Shown here: one piece after another, positions 46,320-55,728 of the stretch | How positions within the stretch are numbered: the stretch's first letter is position 1 | How the letters are laid out: each line of letters begins with the position of its first letter | Source: RGIG3009 sp045595445 | Lineage (GTDB): Bacteria > Bacillota > Clostridia > Oscillospirales > Acutalibacteraceae | Length of the DNA: 64,000 nt | NCBI GenBank assembly: GCA_045595445.1 | Contig: JAZOAK010000069.1 | Span: forward strand, 62,001 to 126,000 | Direction of reading: 5' to 3' | The notes under the pieces: generated by a model | The model's database searches: none | The model's input: only the letters and a program-made list of their open reading frames with translations | What the model was told of the DNA's origin: nothing | Position numbers and translations under genes: made by a program

Positions 46320-47225
46320 TTACGGGGCGGTTTCAGGTTCGTCACCCTCAGGTCCATCCGCGGGTTCGTCAGCATCCTGTTCAAGCAACGAAGACGGTGT
46401 GAAAATGATGGTGGGGGTCTCTACCGTGGCATCGGAATACTGACTGACGTTTAAGAGCCCCGTTGCCGTTTCTCCGTGGCGCGCCAAAATTTTGGGGATA
46501 GACGTTGCCGCAACCGCAATCTCATAAGTCAAATTGGAGTCGTTTCCCAGCGCAATATCAATTTGGTTTTTCCAATTAACGCGAATATCATTGAGGTTCG
46601 TCATATCAATCTCGCTGATGTCGCCGAGCTTGTACAACTCAAACGCGGCACAGATCTCCGCGATGATCCCAAGACTGCGCTCATCGAGCACCTGCTTGCC
46701 GATCTCGTCGGTCAGCGTGCCCGCGCCTTTGAGGTACATACGCCGAAGCGGGCGTTCGCTTTCAATAGGAAGTTTTTGCAAGCCTTTGCCGTTTTCATCC
46801 ACGACGACCCAGCCGCCATTCGCGTACACGGCGCCCATTTCCTCCGCCTCGGTAATGTTGATGGTAACCTCGCGCTTAAAGTTGATGTCAACGTCCACGT
46901 CCCGCACATACACGAACTCTTTTTTGAGTTGTTTGGCAACCTGACCCTTGTTGACCGAAAATACACTTTGCCCCACTTTAAGTTCGCTCACGCCGATGAG
47001 CGCTTCGTTGTCGTACTGTGTGTTTCCCGACACGGTAATACTGCGAATACCCAGCGCCGAGGGCTTGTCCTCGGCTGTCGGATTACGAAGTGCCGCCGGC
47101 AACAGCAATACCGTCAGCACAAGAAGCAGCACGTTCACCACCGACAGCACGACAAACAGCCGGAAGCGGTTTTGTTTCCGCTTCTGGCTGCTCCTGCGTT
47201 TCGGTTGTGAGCGTTTCTTTTTCAT
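46320..47225 (-). CDS. ftsQ: Cell division protein FtsQ/DivIB
   Basis: A 301-residue bitopic membrane protein of the divisome. A very basic cytoplasmic head (KKKRSQPKRRSSQKRKQNR) is followed by one helix (about 22-45), a POTRA domain (IRSITVSGNTQYDNEALIGV to ITEAEEMG) and a beta domain, ending in an acidic tail (EQDADEPADGPEGDEPETAP). It links the FtsL/DivIC pair with the transpeptidase. Its ATG overlaps the murA stop (ATGA). Confidence 0.93.
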   Translation of the reverse strand: MKKKRSQPKRRSSQKRKQNRFRLFVVLSVVNVLLLVLTVLLLPAALRNPTAEDKPSALGIRSITVSGNTQYDNEALIGVSELKVGQSVFSVNKGQVAKQLKKEFVYVRDVDVDINFKREVTINITEAEEMGAVYANGGWVVVDENGKGLQKLPIESERPLRRMYLKGAGTLTDEIGKQVLDERSLGIIAEICAAFELYKLGDISEIDMTNLNDIRVNWKNQIDIALGNDSNLTYEIAVAATSIPKILARHGETATGLLNVSQYSDATVETPTIIFTPSSLLEQDADEPADGPEGDEPETAP

Positions 47226-48487
47226 ACATCCGCTCCATCATACAAGATATGTGCGCCGACTCCTGCAAGAGTTTGCGCCATGGTTTCATAACCTCGTTCT
47301 AAATGCTGTAATTGTGTAATTTCCGTAGTGCCTGACGCTGCAAGTCCTGCAAGGACCAGCGCCGCGCCGCCGCGCAGGTCGGTACATTCCACCGCCGTAC
47401 CCGACAAGGACTTAACGCCTTCCACCACGGCAACGCGCCCTTCAACCTTGATATTTGCGCCCATGCGCATCAGCTCGCACACGTGCTTATATCGGCTCTC
47501 AAAAATCGTTTCGATAAATACGCTGGTTCCTTCCGCCATGCAACAAAGCGCCATAACGAGCGCTTGCGCATCAGTAGGAAAACCGGGATACGGCAACGTA
47601 CGCACCGTGCGGATGCGGCGCAACCGTCCCGGGGCATTGATAAGTAACTCGTCCCGCCACACCGTCACCTGACATCCGGTTTCTTCAAAGACCGGTATCA
47701 GCGCTTGCACGTGCTCGGGATAAACGTCTTTTAGAAGCAGCGATCCACCGGTGATCGCTGCCGCGCCCATATAGGTGGCGGTTTCAATGCGATCCGGAAT
47801 CACCCGATGACGGCATCCGTGCAGGCGGTCAACACCCTCAATGACAATAGTGCCCTCACCCGCTCCGCGGATACGCGCCCCACAGGCGGTCAAAAAATGG
47901 CACAGATCCACGATCTCCGGCTCTCTGGCGGCGTTAAAAATGGTGGTAGTACCGCGTGCCGTTACCGCCGCCAACAAGATGTTCTCGGTGGCGCCAACAC
48001 TGGGAAAAGACAACGAGATCGGACAACCGACCAGCCTGCCGTGAACACGGCACAGAAGCCTTCCGCCCTCCTCGTCAATATGCAACCCCAGTTGACGGAG
48101 AGCCGCTAAATGTAAGTCAATCGGGCGAGGTCCCAGTTCACAGCCACCGGGGAACGACAACTGCGCTCTCCCGCTTTTTGCCGCAATGGCACCGAGAAAT
48201 ACGATGGATGATCGCATTTCCCGCATGAGCGTGTCCGGCACCTCATACCCCTCTGCCTGCGACGCGTTGATGCGGACGGTGTGTCCGTCCCGCTCAACAC
48301 AACAGCCTAAGTGTTCCAAAATGTTAATCGCCGCGTGAACGTCCGACAGCAGCGGACAGTTTTCGATCTCACACGATTCGCCCGCCAAAAAAGTGGCCGC
48401 CAAAATCGGCAACGCGCTGTTTTTTGCTCCGTGAATATGTACGGCACCGTTCAAGCGGTGCTCACCTTCGATGATCAGCTTTGACAC
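47222..48487 (-). CDS. murA: UDP-N-acetylglucosamine 1-carboxyvinyltransferase
   Basis: A 421-residue enzyme of the first committed step to peptidoglycan. IHGAKNSALPILAATFLA is the N-terminal signature and FPGGCELGPRPIDLHLAAL contains the catalytic Cys attacked by fosfomycin. LPYPGFPTDAQALVMALC and HLERGYETMAQTLAGVGA are further family blocks. The start is a GTG preceded by AAGGGG; nine codons upstream in frame lack a site. It lies inside the dcw cluster between murG and ftsQ, a common clostridial placement. Confidence 0.96.
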   Translation of the reverse strand: MSKLIIEGEHRLNGAVHIHGAKNSALPILAATFLAGESCEIENCPLLSDVHAAINILEHLGCCVERDGHTVRINASQAEGYEVPDTLMREMRSSIVFLGAIAAKSGRAQLSFPGGCELGPRPIDLHLAALRQLGLHIDEEGGRLLCRVHGRLVGCPISLSFPSVGATENILLAAVTARGTTTIFNAAREPEIVDLCHFLTACGARIRGAGEGTIVIEGVDRLHGCRHRVIPDRIETATYMGAAAITGGSLLLKDVYPEHVQALIPVFEETGCQVTVWRDELLINAPGRLRRIRTVRTLPYPGFPTDAQALVMALCCMAEGTSVFIETIFESRYKHVCELMRMGANIKVEGRVAVVEGVKSLSGTAVECTDLRGGAALVLAGLAASGTTEITQLQHLERGYETMAQTLAGVGAHILYDGADV

Positions 48488-48572
48488 CGTGGCCCACCCC
48501 TTCTCCGAAATCAACCGACAAGGTCTTATACCTCATCCTATGATTTCGAGAGAAAAAGGTGACAGCGAGCTA

Positions 48573-49694
48573 TTATCCGTTCAAAGTCTCCCGTACAACG
48601 GCATAAATCCGTTCGTGCGCATCCAGCACCGCCGCATTTCCCGCCGCTTCGCTCATGGATTGAAGCGCATCGGCCGAAAGCGCCGTTTTCTCTATGGTAT
48701 CCCACAAACGCGCATCTGTCAAATCTTTTTCCTCAATGCAAAGTGCCGCACCGCGCTCTGCCAATGCCATCGCATTATAAAATTGATGATTTTCCGCCAC
48801 GTACGGCGACGGAACCAAAATCGACGGTTTTTTCATCGCAGGCAGTTCGCTGAGTGTCATGGCACCGCAACGCGAAACAACCAGATCAGCCGCCGCCATG
48901 CAGCGGGGCATATCATCAATATATTCCCGCACCCGCACGTGCACACCGTCCGGCGTAACACCCAGTTCCGAAAGAAGCGCCAACATCTTTTGATAGTTTT
49001 CCCCTCGGCCGGTACCGACGATAAATTGTAATTTTTGTTCCTCTTGATTGCGTTTGAGCACACCGGCAACCGCTTCATTCAAATGGCGCGCGCCCAAACT
49101 GCCTCCAAAGCACAACACCAGCGGTCGGTCATCCACGCCGAGCTCCCGACGCGCCGCTTTCGGATCCATCGTCGTAAAGTCACGACGCAACGGATTGCCG
49201 GTAACCACCGTCCGCACATCCTCCGGCAAATGTTTCCGCGCCGCATCGTCTGAAACCATCACCGCTTTGGCATGTTTTGCAAGCATCTTCACCGTCACGC
49301 CCGGCAAGGCGTTGGATTCGTGCAGCAACACCGGCACGCCCATTCGTGCCGCTTTTTGCAGTACCGGCCCGCAGACGTAGCCGCCGGTACCAATAGCAAG
49401 ATCCGGCGCAAACTCTTTAATGATCCGTGCCGCTTCAAAGCCCGCGGTAACCGCGCGGTATACCGCCGCCACGTTGCGACCGATGTTTTTGAGCGACAAC
49501 CGCCGCTGAAAGCCCTGCACCGTCACGGTTTTGAGCGGATACCCCGCCGCAGGAACAAGTGTCGTTTCCATTTTTCCTTTGACACCGACAAACAATATCT
49601 CAGCATCCGGATGCTTAGCTTTGATCGTATCGGCAATCGCCAAGGCAGGGTTGATATGTCCTGCCGTACCGCCGCCTGCCATCAATATGCGCAT
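48573..49694 (-). CDS. murG: Lipid II synthase MurG
   Basis: A 373-residue peripheral membrane glycosyltransferase that adds GlcNAc to lipid I. GGGTAGHINPALAIAD is the N-terminal acceptor-side loop; FGGSLGARHLNEAV and SRCGAMTLSELPAMKKPSIL are the UDP-GlcNAc-binding region of the C-terminal Rossmann domain, with PYVAENHQFYNA following. ATG start is 3 bp after the ftsW stop, so the two are translationally coupled. Confidence 0.98.
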   Translation of the reverse strand: MRILMAGGGTAGHINPALAIADTIKAKHPDAEILFVGVKGKMETTLVPAAGYPLKTVTVQGFQRRLSLKNIGRNVAAVYRAVTAGFEAARIIKEFAPDLAIGTGGYVCGPVLQKAARMGVPVLLHESNALPGVTVKMLAKHAKAVMVSDDAARKHLPEDVRTVVTGNPLRRDFTTMDPKAARRELGVDDRPLVLCFGGSLGARHLNEAVAGVLKRNQEEQKLQFIVGTGRGENYQKMLALLSELGVTPDGVHVRVREYIDDMPRCMAAADLVVSRCGAMTLSELPAMKKPSILVPSPYVAENHQFYNAMALAERGAALCIEEKDLTDARLWDTIEKTALSADALQSMSEAAGNAAVLDAHERIYAVVRETLNG

Positions 49695-49697
49695 CGC

Positions 49698-50912
49698 TTA
49701 CCCTCCTGCCAACCGTTTTGTCTGTCGCGAAACGGATAACAACACGCCCATCTGCGCGAGCAACATGAGCAGTGACGATCCTCCGTAACTGAAAAACGGT
49801 AAACTGATACCGGTGTTGGGGAAAGAGTTGGTGATAACCGCCAGGTTAAACACCACCTGCATACCGATCTGCGCGATCAAACCGATAGCCAACATCGAAC
49901 CGAATTTATCGGGTGCGCGCATCCCGATCACAAAACCTCGCCATACCAAAGCGGCAAACAACAAGATGATCAACACGGCACCGATAAAGCCGAGTTCTTC
50001 GCATACGATTGAGAAAATGAAGTCGTTTTGCGGCTCGGGCAAGAAAGAATGCTTTTGCCGAGAGTTTCCCAATCCCTCACCCATAAGGCCGCCCGATCCG
50101 ATTGCAAACAGCGATTGTACCGTCTGCCATGCCGCGTCACGGCCGGTCTGTCCCGATTCATACACAATGTCCGAGGTGTAGACGCCGATGGGATCCATCC
50201 ACACGTCAATACGGTCTTGCTCGTACCCTAAAAATACGACCATGACCACCACGCCGATCACACCGATAGCAACAACCGTTCCCAGATGAGGAAGTCGCGC
50301 GCCGCCGATGAACAGCATGACCAACCCGATCATGAGCAACAAAATAGTACCGGACAAATGCGGCTCAATCAAAATCAAAACGGCGGTAAAAGCGAGAATG
50401 CCAAACAGCGGCAAAAAGCCTTTTTTCAGGGATTTAATACCTTCGGGATTGCGCGAGATCAAGTGGGCAAACAACAGAATAATGGCGAACTTCGCGATCT
50501 CGGACGGCTGAATACTGATCGGACCGAGACGAATCCAACGATGCACGTTTTGAATTTCGGGAAGCAGCATAACCAAGCCCAACAATCCCCATGAGCCCAG
50601 CATAATCGGGATCGCAAACCGCCGCAAGGCATGGTAGTCAACGAACGACACACCGATCATAATAATCACACCGATAACGGCATAGATCAACTGACGTTTG
50701 ATGTAATAATAGCTGTCACCACCGTTGCGGTAATACGAATAGGCGAAACTGGCAGAAAACAGACAGACCAAACCAACCGCCAACACAAGCAGCAACAGAA
50801 TAAAAAACGGCATATCAAACCCATTGGCAAAAGAAAATAACCGCAGTCGCCCTTTGCGCTTCGGCAAGGTATCATTCGGCGCCGCGTGTGCGGCTTTTGC
50901 CCGTTTTGCCAT
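49698..50912 (-). CDS. ftsW: FtsW/SpoVE-type lipid II polymerase
   Basis: A 404-residue SEDS-family glycosyltransferase with ten hydrophobic segments. A basic head precedes the first helix; VHRWIRLGPISIQPSEIAKFA, EPHLSGTILL and GYEQDRIDVW are SEDS motifs, as are QNDFIFSIVCEELGFIG and NTGISLPFFSYGGSSLL near the C-terminus. FtsW acts at division, SpoVE at sporulation; the position in dcw supports FtsW but cannot exclude SpoVE. It partners one of the two class B PBPs upstream in the cluster. Confidence 0.95.
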   Translation of the reverse strand: MAKRAKAAHAAPNDTLPKRKGRLRLFSFANGFDMPFFILLLLVLAVGLVCLFSASFAYSYYRNGGDSYYYIKRQLIYAVIGVIIMIGVSFVDYHALRRFAIPIMLGSWGLLGLVMLLPEIQNVHRWIRLGPISIQPSEIAKFAIILLFAHLISRNPEGIKSLKKGFLPLFGILAFTAVLILIEPHLSGTILLLMIGLVMLFIGGARLPHLGTVVAIGVIGVVVMVVFLGYEQDRIDVWMDPIGVYTSDIVYESGQTGRDAAWQTVQSLFAIGSGGLMGEGLGNSRQKHSFLPEPQNDFIFSIVCEELGFIGAVLIILLFAALVWRGFVIGMRAPDKFGSMLAIGLIAQIGMQVVFNLAVITNSFPNTGISLPFFSYGGSSLLMLLAQMGVLLSVSRQTKRLAGG

Positions 50913-50937
50913 GATAGCTCTCTCCTTTAAGAATTGG

Positions 50938-51951
50938 TTACAGTAAGGTAATTAACAACGCGACCGCACCGCCGAGACCGGCTGTCAAACAAGCGACAGC
51001 AACGATCTTGTTCTCGCTCCAACCACACAACTCGAAATGATGATGCAGCGGACTCATTTTGAACAACCGCTTGCCGTGTGTCAGTTTGAAATACCCGACC
51101 TGCAACATCACCGAAACGGTTTCAAAGAAATACACGATACCCAGCGGCAGCAACAGCAGCGGTCTGCCGAGCCCAAACGCTACGGCGCACAGCACACCGC
51201 CGATAAACAACGAACCGGTATCGCCCATAAACACCCGCGCAGGGTGAAAATTCCACACCAAAAACCCCGCGATCGCACCCGCCGCAGCCGCCGTGATAAC
51301 GCCGTAGCCAAGCGAATCGCCGCATAAAATCAACAAAAACAGGCAAACGATCACCGAAACCGAGCCGCACAACCCGTCAACACCGTCGGTCAGGTTGGTG
51401 GCGTTGGTCATCGCCACGATGATAAACACCGCAATCGGGATAAACCACAGCCCTGCCGTCCACATACCGTAAAACGGAACGTGAATCTGCGTGCCGCCCG
51501 TGAGATACACAAGCAACGCATACCCCCCGGATAACGCGATCTGCATGAGCAACTTTTGCCGGCTTGTCAGCCCCAAATTGCGCTTTTTGACAACCTTAAT
51601 ATAATCGTCTAAAAAGCCGATCACCCCAAAGCCGATCGCCATCACGATGCCGGCAAACAACCGCGTGACCGTTGCCACGGTGTCCGCATCGGTTACAATC
51701 TTAACCGGCAAAAACAACTGGCAAACCACCATGACAAGCACCAGCACGATCAAGATGGAACCGATAAAGGCAACGCCGCCCATGGTGGGTGTTCCCTGCT
51801 TTGCTTTGTGCCACGCAGGGCCCTCGTCACGAATCGTTTGCCCGAATTTCAGCCGATGCAGTATCGGAATAAACACCTTGCTCAATCGTTCGGATAACAC
51901 GAACGCGAGCAGTGCCGTTACGACCAATACCGCCGATACCAGTATACCCAT
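50938..51951 (-). CDS. mraY: Phospho-N-acetylmuramoyl-pentapeptide transferase
   Basis: A 337-residue integral membrane enzyme that makes lipid I. KAKQGTPTMGGVAFIGS, IGFLDDYIKV and MTNATNLTDGVDGL carry the Asp residues of the active site, and SPLHHHFELCGWSE is the MraY-specific histidine motif. About ten helices. Normally murD follows mraY; here ftsW follows directly after 25 bp. Confidence 0.98.
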   Translation of the reverse strand: MGILVSAVLVVTALLAFVLSERLSKVFIPILHRLKFGQTIRDEGPAWHKAKQGTPTMGGVAFIGSILIVLVLVMVVCQLFLPVKIVTDADTVATVTRLFAGIVMAIGFGVIGFLDDYIKVVKKRNLGLTSRQKLLMQIALSGGYALLVYLTGGTQIHVPFYGMWTAGLWFIPIAVFIIVAMTNATNLTDGVDGLCGSVSVIVCLFLLILCGDSLGYGVITAAAAGAIAGFLVWNFHPARVFMGDTGSLFIGGVLCAVAFGLGRPLLLLPLGIVYFFETVSVMLQVGYFKLTHGKRLFKMSPLHHHFELCGWSENKIVAVACLTAGLGGAVALLITLL

Positions 51952-51975
51952 ATTTTGTGCTCCTCATTTCACCAT

Positions 51976-53415
51976 TCAGGTGTTATTCTCGTCCAGCGCC
52001 TCCGCCACGATTTCACGTTCATCCAAATGAATCGTTCCGCTGTTTAATATCTGATAGGTTTCGTGTCCCTTGCCCGCCAGCAAGATCGTATCCCCCGCTT
52101 TCGCATTGCGGATCGCCCAACGGATTGCTTCCGTTCGATCGGCGATCACGGTATACGGAATCTGTGTGTCGGATAACCCCGCCACAATATCCTCTATAAT
52201 CGCGTGCGGATCCTCGGTGCGCGGATTATCCGAAGTGACCACCACAAAATCCGAGAGCGCCGCCGCCGTTGCCGCCATCTTTGGGCGCTTGGTACGGTCA
52301 CGGTCACCACCGCAACCAAACACGGTCACGAGCCGCCCCGCTTTGCAGGCGTTCAAGGTCTCGCAAATATTCTGCAAACCATCAGGAGTATGCGCATAGT
52401 CAATAACTACCGTAAAATCACGGTTGGTCGGAACAACTTCGGCGCGGCCTTTGATGATCGCCGCATCGCACAGCGCCGACACGACCTCGTCAAACGCGAT
52501 TCCCAACGTTAAGGCGCACGCCGCCGCCGTCAGTGCGTTGTAAACGGAAAAACGGCCCGGTGTTTTGAGTTTTACTCTGCCGATAGCGCCGGTAGTCACC
52601 AACTCAAAATCCACGCCATCCGGTCGCTGCCGCAGATTATGCGCCGTGTACTCGGCATTCGCACTGACTGCGGAATAGGTGGCCGTCGGGCAAGACAACG
52701 CCTCGCTCATCGTGCGATACCACGGATCATCGATATTCAAAATCGCCGTATCGCTAATCGCAAACAACCGCTTTTTCGCCGCGGCATACGCTGCCATCGT
52801 TCCATGATAATCCAAGTGATCCTGCGTCAGATTGGTGAAGGCGCCCACCGCAAAATGACAGCCGGCAACACGTTCCTGATCCAGCGCGTGAGAGGAAACT
52901 TCCATCACAGCATAACGGCATCCGGCATCCACCATCGCCGCAAACAACTGTTGCAATTCGTAAGAATCGGGGGTGGTCTGTCCCGTTTGCACCACGTGCT
53001 CCCCAATCATGTTTTGAATCGTGCCCACCAAGCCGACGGTATGACCCGCCCGCTCCAAAATGTGTTTGAGCAAATACGAGGTGCTGGTTTTGCCGTTCGT
53101 GCCGGTAATACCAATAAGGCTCAGTTTTTCCGACGGGCGACCGAACCAGTTGGCGCACATCTGTGCCCATGCGGCACGGGCATCCCGCACCAGAATTTGA
53201 CGCGACAACCCCAAATCCCGTTCACACACAACCGCTGCCGCACCCTTTTCCAGCGCTTCGGCGGCAAACTGATGGCTGTCAATTTTGGTACCCGCGATAC
53301 AAACGAACAAACAACCCTCTGTGATCTTGCGAGAATCCCGGCACAGTGCCGTAATCTCAACATCGTTACAAAAGCCGGTTGTGAAAACGTCTTGTAATAC
53401 TTGGAGTAGTTTCAT
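51976..53415 (-). CDS. murE: UDP-MurNAc-tripeptide synthetase, meso-DAP-type MurE
   Basis: A 479-residue ATP-dependent ligase. TGTNGKTSTSYLLKHIL is the P-loop; VIDYAHTPDGLQNI and FGCGGDRDRTKRPKM are Mur-ligase blocks. SDNPRTEDPHAII contains DNPR, the diagnostic motif for meso-DAP specificity, which agrees with the ddh-based DAP route in this window. It is followed directly by mraY; murF, usually next, is absent. Confidence 0.97.
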   Translation of the reverse strand: MKLLQVLQDVFTTGFCNDVEITALCRDSRKITEGCLFVCIAGTKIDSHQFAAEALEKGAAAVVCERDLGLSRQILVRDARAAWAQMCANWFGRPSEKLSLIGITGTNGKTSTSYLLKHILERAGHTVGLVGTIQNMIGEHVVQTGQTTPDSYELQQLFAAMVDAGCRYAVMEVSSHALDQERVAGCHFAVGAFTNLTQDHLDYHGTMAAYAAAKKRLFAISDTAILNIDDPWYRTMSEALSCPTATYSAVSANAEYTAHNLRQRPDGVDFELVTTGAIGRVKLKTPGRFSVYNALTAAACALTLGIAFDEVVSALCDAAIIKGRAEVVPTNRDFTVVIDYAHTPDGLQNICETLNACKAGRLVTVFGCGGDRDRTKRPKMAATAAALSDFVVVTSDNPRTEDPHAIIEDIVAGLSDTQIPYTVIADRTEAIRWAIRNAKAGDTILLAGKGHETYQILNSGTIHLDEREIVAEALDENNT

Positions 53416-53425
53416 ATTCGCACCT

Positions 53426-55705
53426 CTATTCGATCGCGTCTTTGTAAAGAAGACGTATCTCTACCACCGTCCCACTCGGAACGGCACTTGATTGTTCAAC
53501 AGATTGCGTCGCAACGATCGCTTGTCGTTGCGTATTCAGATTATCTACTTCGCCAACCCAGCCGACAATACTGACGTTCAGCCCCGCATCGGTGAGTAAG
53601 GTGTTCGCTTCCAACAGCGTTTTGCCGATGACGTTCGGCACAGCGACTTGTTCGGGTTGTTGCCCATCGGTATACAGCACAACCGCACCGTTTTTGGAAA
53701 TCACCGTACCCGCCGCAGGGCTTTGTGCCGTCACCGTACCGCCTCCGACAAGGCGGTAGGATAACCCTGCGCTTTTCAACACCGTACTCGCCGCCGAAGC
53801 GGTTTTCCCCGTCACGTCCGGCACGGTGGTATGCAACGAGTTCCATTCCTCTTCCGTGTACCGCGGTTCAATTTCCAAGTACGGCAACACGTCGGTAAAA
53901 ATCTTTTGTGCAACAGGCGCCGCCAACGTTCCGCCGTAACGGATATACGTCTGTGGCTCGTCGATCATCACGATAACCGCAATGCGCGGATCGTCTGCGG
54001 GAGCAAACCCGCAAAAGGAAGCCACCGCGTTTTTGCGACCGTTTTCGGCGGAGGCCTGATCGGTTTTTTCAGAGGTGCCGGTCTTACCGGCAACGCGGTA
54101 TCCCGCCACGTAGGCATTTTTTGCACCGCCGCCGTCCACCACGCCCTCCAACATCGCGCACATACGCGAAGCGGTATCGGATGAAATCGCGCGCGTGCGT
54201 ACAGTAGGTGTGTTCAAGACGGTTTTTGCGCCGTCCGCCGTCACACTGTGACTGACAACGTACGGTGTGCGCAGATTACCGTCACTCGCCACGGCACTCA
54301 CGCCGGTAATCATTTGAATGGGTGTGACCTTGAAAGTCTGCCCGATGGATGAGGTCGCCACGTCCACCGCCGTGATGGCAGAAGCGCTGTGATACAGCGT
54401 GGAAGTGACACGCGCTTCGCCCAACATATCGATACCGGTAAGCGCCGTAAACCCAAACCTCTCGTGGTAGGTCGGAAACAGTGCCGTACCCAGCAGCGAA
54501 CCGATCGTCATAAACGCAGGGTTACAGGAATGTGAGATCGCCTCTGCCAACGTTTGACTACCGTGACTGCGGGGGAATACGTGACACTTCATGGTACGCA
54601 CCCCCGCCATCGTATAGGTGCCGTTACAGAAAAAGTGAGACTTTTCCGAAACAAGCCCTTCCTGCAACGCGGCAGAAGCGGTAAAGATCTTAAATACTGA
54701 GCCCGGCTCATAAAATTCCGAGATCGCCTTGTTTTTCCACTGCTTTTGTAAGGCGGTAAGCAAGGCATCGGATCGCTCGTCCTCCGAGAGCAGCGCGATC
54801 CGCGCCGCTGTATCGGGGTTTTGCAAAACGCGGGGATTGTTCAGATCGTAATCCCCTTTTGTCGCCATTGCCAGCACCTCGTCGGTGCGAACGTCCATTA
54901 CAATGGCACACGCACGATTGGCAGCACCGGTCTCGGCAACGGCAACCTCTAAATACTTTTCCACCATTTTCTGAATATTCACGTCGATGGTGAGGTAAAG
55001 GCTCTCCCCCTCCTCGGCGTCAATGGTGGTTTCGTATTGAATCGTGTTGGGAAGCGCGTCACCCCGGCCGTTTTTGGTAGTAATAACACGCCCTGCTTTT
55101 CCGGCAAGCCACTCGTTGTATTTTGCCTCCAAGCCTTCCAGACCGGTGTTATCCGTTCCGGTAAACCCGAGAACACAAGAAAGCGTACTGCCATTGGGGT
55201 ATTCGCGCTTATAATCTTGAATCACACGAAACACACCGGTAAGGTTCTTTTCCTTTACCCATTCAATAAAGGCGGTGCGCAACGGTATGTCGATTTTGGA
55301 TTTAACGATCTCATAGCGTGATCCCGTCTTCTGCGTTTGCTTTTCCAGCTTCTGGGCGTTGATCTGTAAAAGCTCGGGCAATTCTGCACAGATCATCGCA
55401 CGCGATGACTCGTTTGGTATTTCCGACGGCATCATAATGACCGTCGCAACCTCAACGCTTTGCGCCAACACGACACCGTTGCGATCATAGATGGTGCCGC
55501 GTTTGTCCGAGATCACGCTGTCGGCAAGTTGTTGCTCCGAGGCCAGCGTTTGCCATTGCGTATGCTGAACGATCTGCAACGCTACAAGTTTACCGCATAC
55601 GGCGCAAAAACAAACGATCATTACGGCAAGTACTGACAAAGCACGTTGCCACATCCGACGGGAAGGAGCCCGCATTGAAACATCCTGTTGATGAAAGCGT
55701 TTCAT
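53426..55705 (-). CDS. Class B penicillin-binding protein with two PASTA domains (SpoVD/FtsI type), second copy
   Basis: A 759-residue bitopic transpeptidase: basic cytoplasmic head, one helix (about 22-46), a dimerisation domain with RGTIYDRNG, and a transpeptidase domain with Ser336 (PGSVFK), SCN at 393-395 and KTG at 541-543. Two PASTA domains follow (about 628-680 and 688-757). It is 21 bp downstream of a close paralogue and 10 bp ahead of murE. One of the pair is likely the division FtsI/PBP2b and the other the sporulation SpoVD; sequence alone does not settle which. Confidence 0.95.
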   Translation of the reverse strand: MKRFHQQDVSMRAPSRRMWQRALSVLAVMIVCFCAVCGKLVALQIVQHTQWQTLASEQQLADSVISDKRGTIYDRNGVVLAQSVEVATVIMMPSEIPNESSRAMICAELPELLQINAQKLEKQTQKTGSRYEIVKSKIDIPLRTAFIEWVKEKNLTGVFRVIQDYKREYPNGSTLSCVLGFTGTDNTGLEGLEAKYNEWLAGKAGRVITTKNGRGDALPNTIQYETTIDAEEGESLYLTIDVNIQKMVEKYLEVAVAETGAANRACAIVMDVRTDEVLAMATKGDYDLNNPRVLQNPDTAARIALLSEDERSDALLTALQKQWKNKAISEFYEPGSVFKIFTASAALQEGLVSEKSHFFCNGTYTMAGVRTMKCHVFPRSHGSQTLAEAISHSCNPAFMTIGSLLGTALFPTYHERFGFTALTGIDMLGEARVTSTLYHSASAITAVDVATSSIGQTFKVTPIQMITGVSAVASDGNLRTPYVVSHSVTADGAKTVLNTPTVRTRAISSDTASRMCAMLEGVVDGGGAKNAYVAGYRVAGKTGTSEKTDQASAENGRKNAVASFCGFAPADDPRIAVIVMIDEPQTYIRYGGTLAAPVAQKIFTDVLPYLEIEPRYTEEEWNSLHTTVPDVTGKTASAASTVLKSAGLSYRLVGGGTVTAQSPAAGTVISKNGAVVLYTDGQQPEQVAVPNVIGKTLLEANTLLTDAGLNVSIVGWVGEVDNLNTQRQAIVATQSVEQSSAVPSGTVVEIRLLYKDAIE

Positions 55706-55728
55706 AAACAGGTGTCCTCTCAGATAAA